Origin: Candidatus Bathyarchaeota archaeon | Lineage (GTDB): Archaea; Thermoproteota; Bathyarchaeia; Bathyarchaeales; Bathycorpusculaceae | Direction: 5' to 3' | Assembly (NCBI GenBank): GCA_014859805.1 | Contig: JACUTN010000047.1 | Span: 1 to 6,567 of the forward strand | Length of the DNA stretch: 6,567 nt | Part shown: piece after piece, positions 4,471 to 6,567 of the stretch | How positions within the stretch are numbered: the stretch's first letter is position 1 | Layout: each line of letters opens with the position of its first letter | Notes under the pieces: generated by a model | What the model saw: only the letters and a program-made list of their open reading frames with translations | Told to the model about the DNA's origin: nothing | Database searches by the model: none | Made by a program: the position numbers and the translations under genes

Positions 4471-5103
4471 TTGCGAAACAAAGCAACAATCGGTGAATAC
4501 CTCGCTTTTCTTTCAATAAAATATGAGGTTGATCCTGACCAGTTTTTTCATGCTTTAATCTCGGCTTGGGAAAACCGAGAGTCCACATGTGAAGACCTTT
4601 TAATTGCATGTCGCAAGAAAATGCGCGACAAGGCTATCTTCTTGGTAACAAGAGGGCACAAGGTCATTGCGCAATTTCCCATACCGAATAATTTCCTTCT
4701 GAAAGAAACTAATCCGATTGCACATTCACGAAATACTGACTTGATCCGCAGATACTTATTTAAGAAAGCTAATAGAAGGTCGCACTCTCTTCACGTAGCA
4801 GACTTAAGAACAGGGATGAAGCAGATCAACTTGAGGGCTAAGGTTCTGGAAATCCCGAAACCCAAATGCGTTTTTACAAGATTTGGTAATTACGCCGCGG
4901 TAACCAACGCTTTGATAGCAGATGAAACTGGAAACACTAAACTATGTCTATGGAACGAACAGATAAGCTCCATTTCGGAAGGCGATATTATCCAGATCGA
5001 GAACGCACGTACATCCATGTTCAAAGGCGAACAGCAGTTAAGGATAACAAAAAATGGAAAACTTAGTGTAATAGGAAGCACGGAATCCTATCATTGTCAC
5101 TAA
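4471..5103 (+). CDS. SSB/RPA-like OB-fold protein with N-terminal extension
   Basis: 210 residues. The C-terminal part (about 108-202) matches the OB fold of crenarchaeal SSB: VADLRTGMKQINLRAKVLEI, later ALIADETGNTKLCLW, then EGDIIQIENARTSMFKGEQQ. In Sulfolobus SSB the stacking aromatics are W56, W75 and F79. Here W161 and F184 match the first and last, but the middle one is Arg180. The flexible Gly/Arg/acidic C-terminal tail of that SSB is absent. The N-terminal 107 residues (helical first half, then AIFLVTRGHKVIAQFPIPNN) are not recognised and may be a protein-interaction domain. The start is TTG at 4471, 7 nt after the Alba stop, with only a weak GTGG in front, so translation is likely coupled to Alba. 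It probably binds ssDNA or RNA in repair, replication or transcription. Confidence 0.88.
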   Translation: MRNKATIGEYLAFLSIKYEVDPDQFFHALISAWENRESTCEDLLIACRKKMRDKAIFLVTRGHKVIAQFPIPNNFLLKETNPIAHSRNTDLIRRYLFKKANRRSHSLHVADLRTGMKQINLRAKVLEIPKPKCVFTRFGNYAAVTNALIADETGNTKLCLWNEQISSISEGDIIQIENARTSMFKGEQQLRITKNGKLSVIGSTESYHCH

Positions 5104-5174
5104 AGTCATGCTAATTCACATGAAACTCACCTTTTGGATAACACACACACGCGATGAACTTTCCAACGCTAGCG

Positions 5175-5202
5175 CTTTTAAATCAATCACTAAATAATAT
5201 TC
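5175..5202 (+). promoter_or_regulatory. Promoter for the YkgJ-like gene
   Basis: Two TATA-like boxes, CTTTTAAATC (5175-5184) and TAAATAATAT (5191-5200), lie 35-60 nt before ATG 5235. They predict starts near 5204 or 5221. The 131-nt gap from the OB-fold gene and these boxes suggest a separate transcript. Confidence 0.45.
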
Positions 5203-5234
5203 AGTGCGCGTAGAGTAGACTTAGAGAGAGGAAC

Positions 5235-5636
5235 ATGACGAAACTGGAAGAGGTGAGACACTCGTTGGCAAGCGGTATGGTCTGTGTGAGACATAAATGT
5301 GTGGAGTGTTGCTTAGAGACGAGGATGCCTCTTTCCAATCTTGATTTAAATAGAATCCTGAAACTCGGCTATGAACTCGAGTGCTTCGCAGTGAAAACAG
5401 ATGGGGAATGGCGTTTAAAAAACAACTCTGGACGATGTGTTTTTCTCATAGAAGAGCGATGTGGAATATATCCCCATCGACCTGAAGGATGCAGGCTATA
5501 CCCGCTAGTTTACGACGAAAACCTAAGAAAAGCGGTGATCGATCCCCTATGTCGCTATGGTTACCTATTTAAGGTTCAAAAGAACGATGTCGAAAGATTA
5601 AAAACCCTAGTGCGCGCGCTTCGACAAACTCACTAG
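5235..5636 (+). CDS. YkgJ-family cysteine-cluster metal-binding protein
   Basis: 133 residues with nine cysteines. The family signature is complete: C17-x4-C22-x2-C25-C26 at the N-terminus, C68 (GRCVFL), C76 (ERCGIYPHRPEGC) and C86 before RLYPL, then C106. The 'C..Y..RP..CR.yPl' segment is the YkgJ / CxxCxxCC hallmark. Members are thought to chelate zinc or an iron-sulfur cluster; their reaction is unknown. ATG 5235 has GAGG (5228-5231) with a short 3-nt spacer. The protein ends naturally (ALRQTH) at TAG 5634-5636. Curiously, the same frame stays open for 57 codons after this TAG. Confidence 0.9.
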   Translation: MTKLEEVRHSLASGMVCVRHKCVECCLETRMPLSNLDLNRILKLGYELECFAVKTDGEWRLKNNSGRCVFLIEERCGIYPHRPEGCRLYPLVYDENLRKAVIDPLCRYGYLFKVQKNDVERLKTLVRALRQTH

Positions 5637-5894
5637 ACTAGGGATCTAAAAGAACATCAATTCGCCAAAACTCCGAATTGTGCACGCGAGCGAGTAAAGG
5701 CACTGATTAATAAGAAGAAAGTGGATGCCGTCTTTGGTTGGGATGCTTTCAAAAGGTTGTGGATGAAAACCATGGAAGTCGTAGAGTTACACAAAGAGCT
5801 TCAAGTATAGAGAGAGCGCTTAGGCCCAGATCTTGTCGGCTTCGAATACGTATGCGAGAAAGACATGCTAATGTTCTTCAGGAAAGTAAAGTAA
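5637..5894 (+). pseudogene. Coding-like frame broken by TAG, possible relic of a substrate-binding protein
   Basis: In one frame, 57 codons (5637-5807), a TAG (5808-5810), then 27 codons (5811-5891) and TAA (5892-5894). The later part reads like protein on both sides of the TAG: VKALINKKKVDAVFGWDAFK, then MEVVELHKELQV, TAG, RERLGPDLVGFEYVCEKDML and MFFRKVK. A 'VDAVFGWDAF...EVVEL' string recalls the C-terminal lobe of ModA-type (molybdate) ABC substrate-binding proteins, but that match is from memory and weak. There is no clear start; GTG 5721 is possible but lacks a ribosome-binding site. Simplest reading: a decayed gene fragment left of the rRNA operon. The alternative of TAG readthrough, for example pyrrolysine, is not supported by anything else visible. 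Confidence 0.4.
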
Positions 5895-5918
5895 CCTATA
5901 ACGTGGAAAAGCAAAAGG

Positions 5919-5952
5919 TAACGTATATTAGAGTGAAAAGAAACACTTATAT
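5919..5952 (+). promoter_or_regulatory. Tandem TATA boxes of the rRNA operon
   Basis: TAACGTATATT (5919-5929) is identical over 11 bases to the box at 513-523, and over 10 to the one at 2320-2329, but without the palindrome. A second box, CACTTATATT (5944-5953), follows an A-rich GAAAAGAAA stretch that would serve as a BRE. Predicted starts are about 5950 and 5975, giving a leader of 225-250 nt before 16S. Confidence 0.55.
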
Positions 5953-6090
5953 TGGTTATGACGCCTTCGAATTCATTTTGGCGAATGAAAGCCAACCCCG
6001 CAATCAAACAGCGGCGGCTCAACCCCGACTATAAAGGCGTAAAACAGCCCTACAGAATGAGGATGGTTGACCTCCAATTGCGGGAACAAA

Positions 6091-6122
6091 CATGTGGACC
6101 TAAAGCTCACATGGTTTAGGTC
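6091..6122 (+). other. Two overlapping hairpins in the 16S leader
   Basis: CATGTG (6091-6096) pairs perfectly with CACATG (6108-6113), and GACCTAAA (6097-6104) pairs perfectly with TTTAGGTC (6115-6122). The order of the arms is A-B-A'-B'. The connecting loops (0, 3 and 1 nt) look too short for a stable pseudoknot, so the stems are more likely alternatives. They lie about 80 nt upstream of the mature 16S end. Confidence 0.5.
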
Positions 6123-6199
6123 TGAAATGGGCTTTGGCAAAAAGTGGTTATTCCCTCCAAATCCAGTCGGTTTTGCGTTGTACAACCAATAGCATCCTA

Positions 6200-6567
<368 letters not shown>

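Larger units (their letters stand above)
5895..6199 (+). promoter_or_regulatory. 16S rRNA promoter and leader region
   Basis: About 305 nt between the broken frame and the mature 16S 5' end. It has tandem promoter candidates at 5919-5952, a further TATA-like ACTATAAAGG (about 6028-6037), and two overlapping hairpins at 6091-6122. The 5' strand of the 16S processing stem should also lie here, but its partner is beyond the window. A 53-codon open frame (ATG 5959 to TAG about 6118-6120) crosses the leader. It has no ribosome-binding site or family resemblance and is not called. Confidence 0.6.

Noticed and set aside
5959..6120. 53-codon plus-strand frame within the 16S leader
   Set aside because: No ribosome-binding site, it lies inside the rRNA leader, and the peptide is not recognised; the hairpin arms at 6091-6122 better explain its 3' part.

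Overview
The window is archaeal. It ends inside a 16S rRNA gene whose 5' end carries the archaeal start (CCGGTTGATCCTGCCGGA, from about 6203) and the archaeal ACGGGGCGCAGCAG segment near 6550. It also encodes TATA-binding protein, Alba, a small TRAM protein and a crenarchaeal-type single-stranded-DNA-binding OB fold. The 16S opening resembles the Bathyarchaeia (MCG) group of the TACK archaea. That placement comes from memory of such sequences and is moderate in confidence. Base composition is slightly AT-rich. Start codons mix ATG and TTG, and promoters are TATA-type.

Layout, left to right. 1-152 (-): N-terminal part of a flavin split-barrel (pyridoxamine-5'-phosphate-oxidase-like) protein, cut by the window edge. 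153-672: about 520 nt without a clear gene, holding two promoter-like sites and a long hairpin. 673-1665 (-): a two-helix membrane-anchored coiled-coil protein ending in helix-hairpin-helix (DUF4332-like) repeats. 1881-2027 (+): a probable 48-residue hypothetical protein. 2028-2452: gene-poor, with a second copy of the promoter/palindrome module and a terminator-like hairpin. 2453-2644 (-): DUF1508/YegP-like small protein. 2917-3477 (-): TBP. 3789-4019 (+): TRAM protein. 4098-4463 (+) and 4471-5103 (+): Alba and an SSB-like OB-fold protein, 7 nt apart and surely one transcript. 5235-5636 (+): YkgJ-type cysteine-rich metal-binding protein. 5637-5894 (+): a coding-like frame broken by TAG, probably a gene relic. 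5919-6199: rRNA promoter and leader. 6200-6567 (+): 16S rRNA, partial.

The centre of the window (2917-5103) is an information-processing block: general transcription initiation (TBP), RNA chaperoning (TRAM), chromatin (Alba) and ssDNA binding (OB fold). TBP is divergent from the TRAM-Alba-SSB series across a 311-nt intergenic region. The left half is ordinary accessory material with small proteins and long non-coding gaps.

The most unusual signals are: (1) a module, TATA box plus GGAGATRTCTCC palindrome at the predicted transcription start, present twice (514-551 and 2320-2357) with no long gene downstream, its TATA box recurring upstream of the 16S gene; (2) the TAG-interrupted frame before the rRNA operon; (3) two overlapping, mutually exclusive perfect hairpins in the 16S leader; (4) a membrane-tethered helix-hairpin-helix protein; (5) an SSB-type OB fold with a novel N-terminal extension that has lost one of the three base-stacking aromatics. 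No CRISPR array, insertion sequence, tRNA or defence system was seen.
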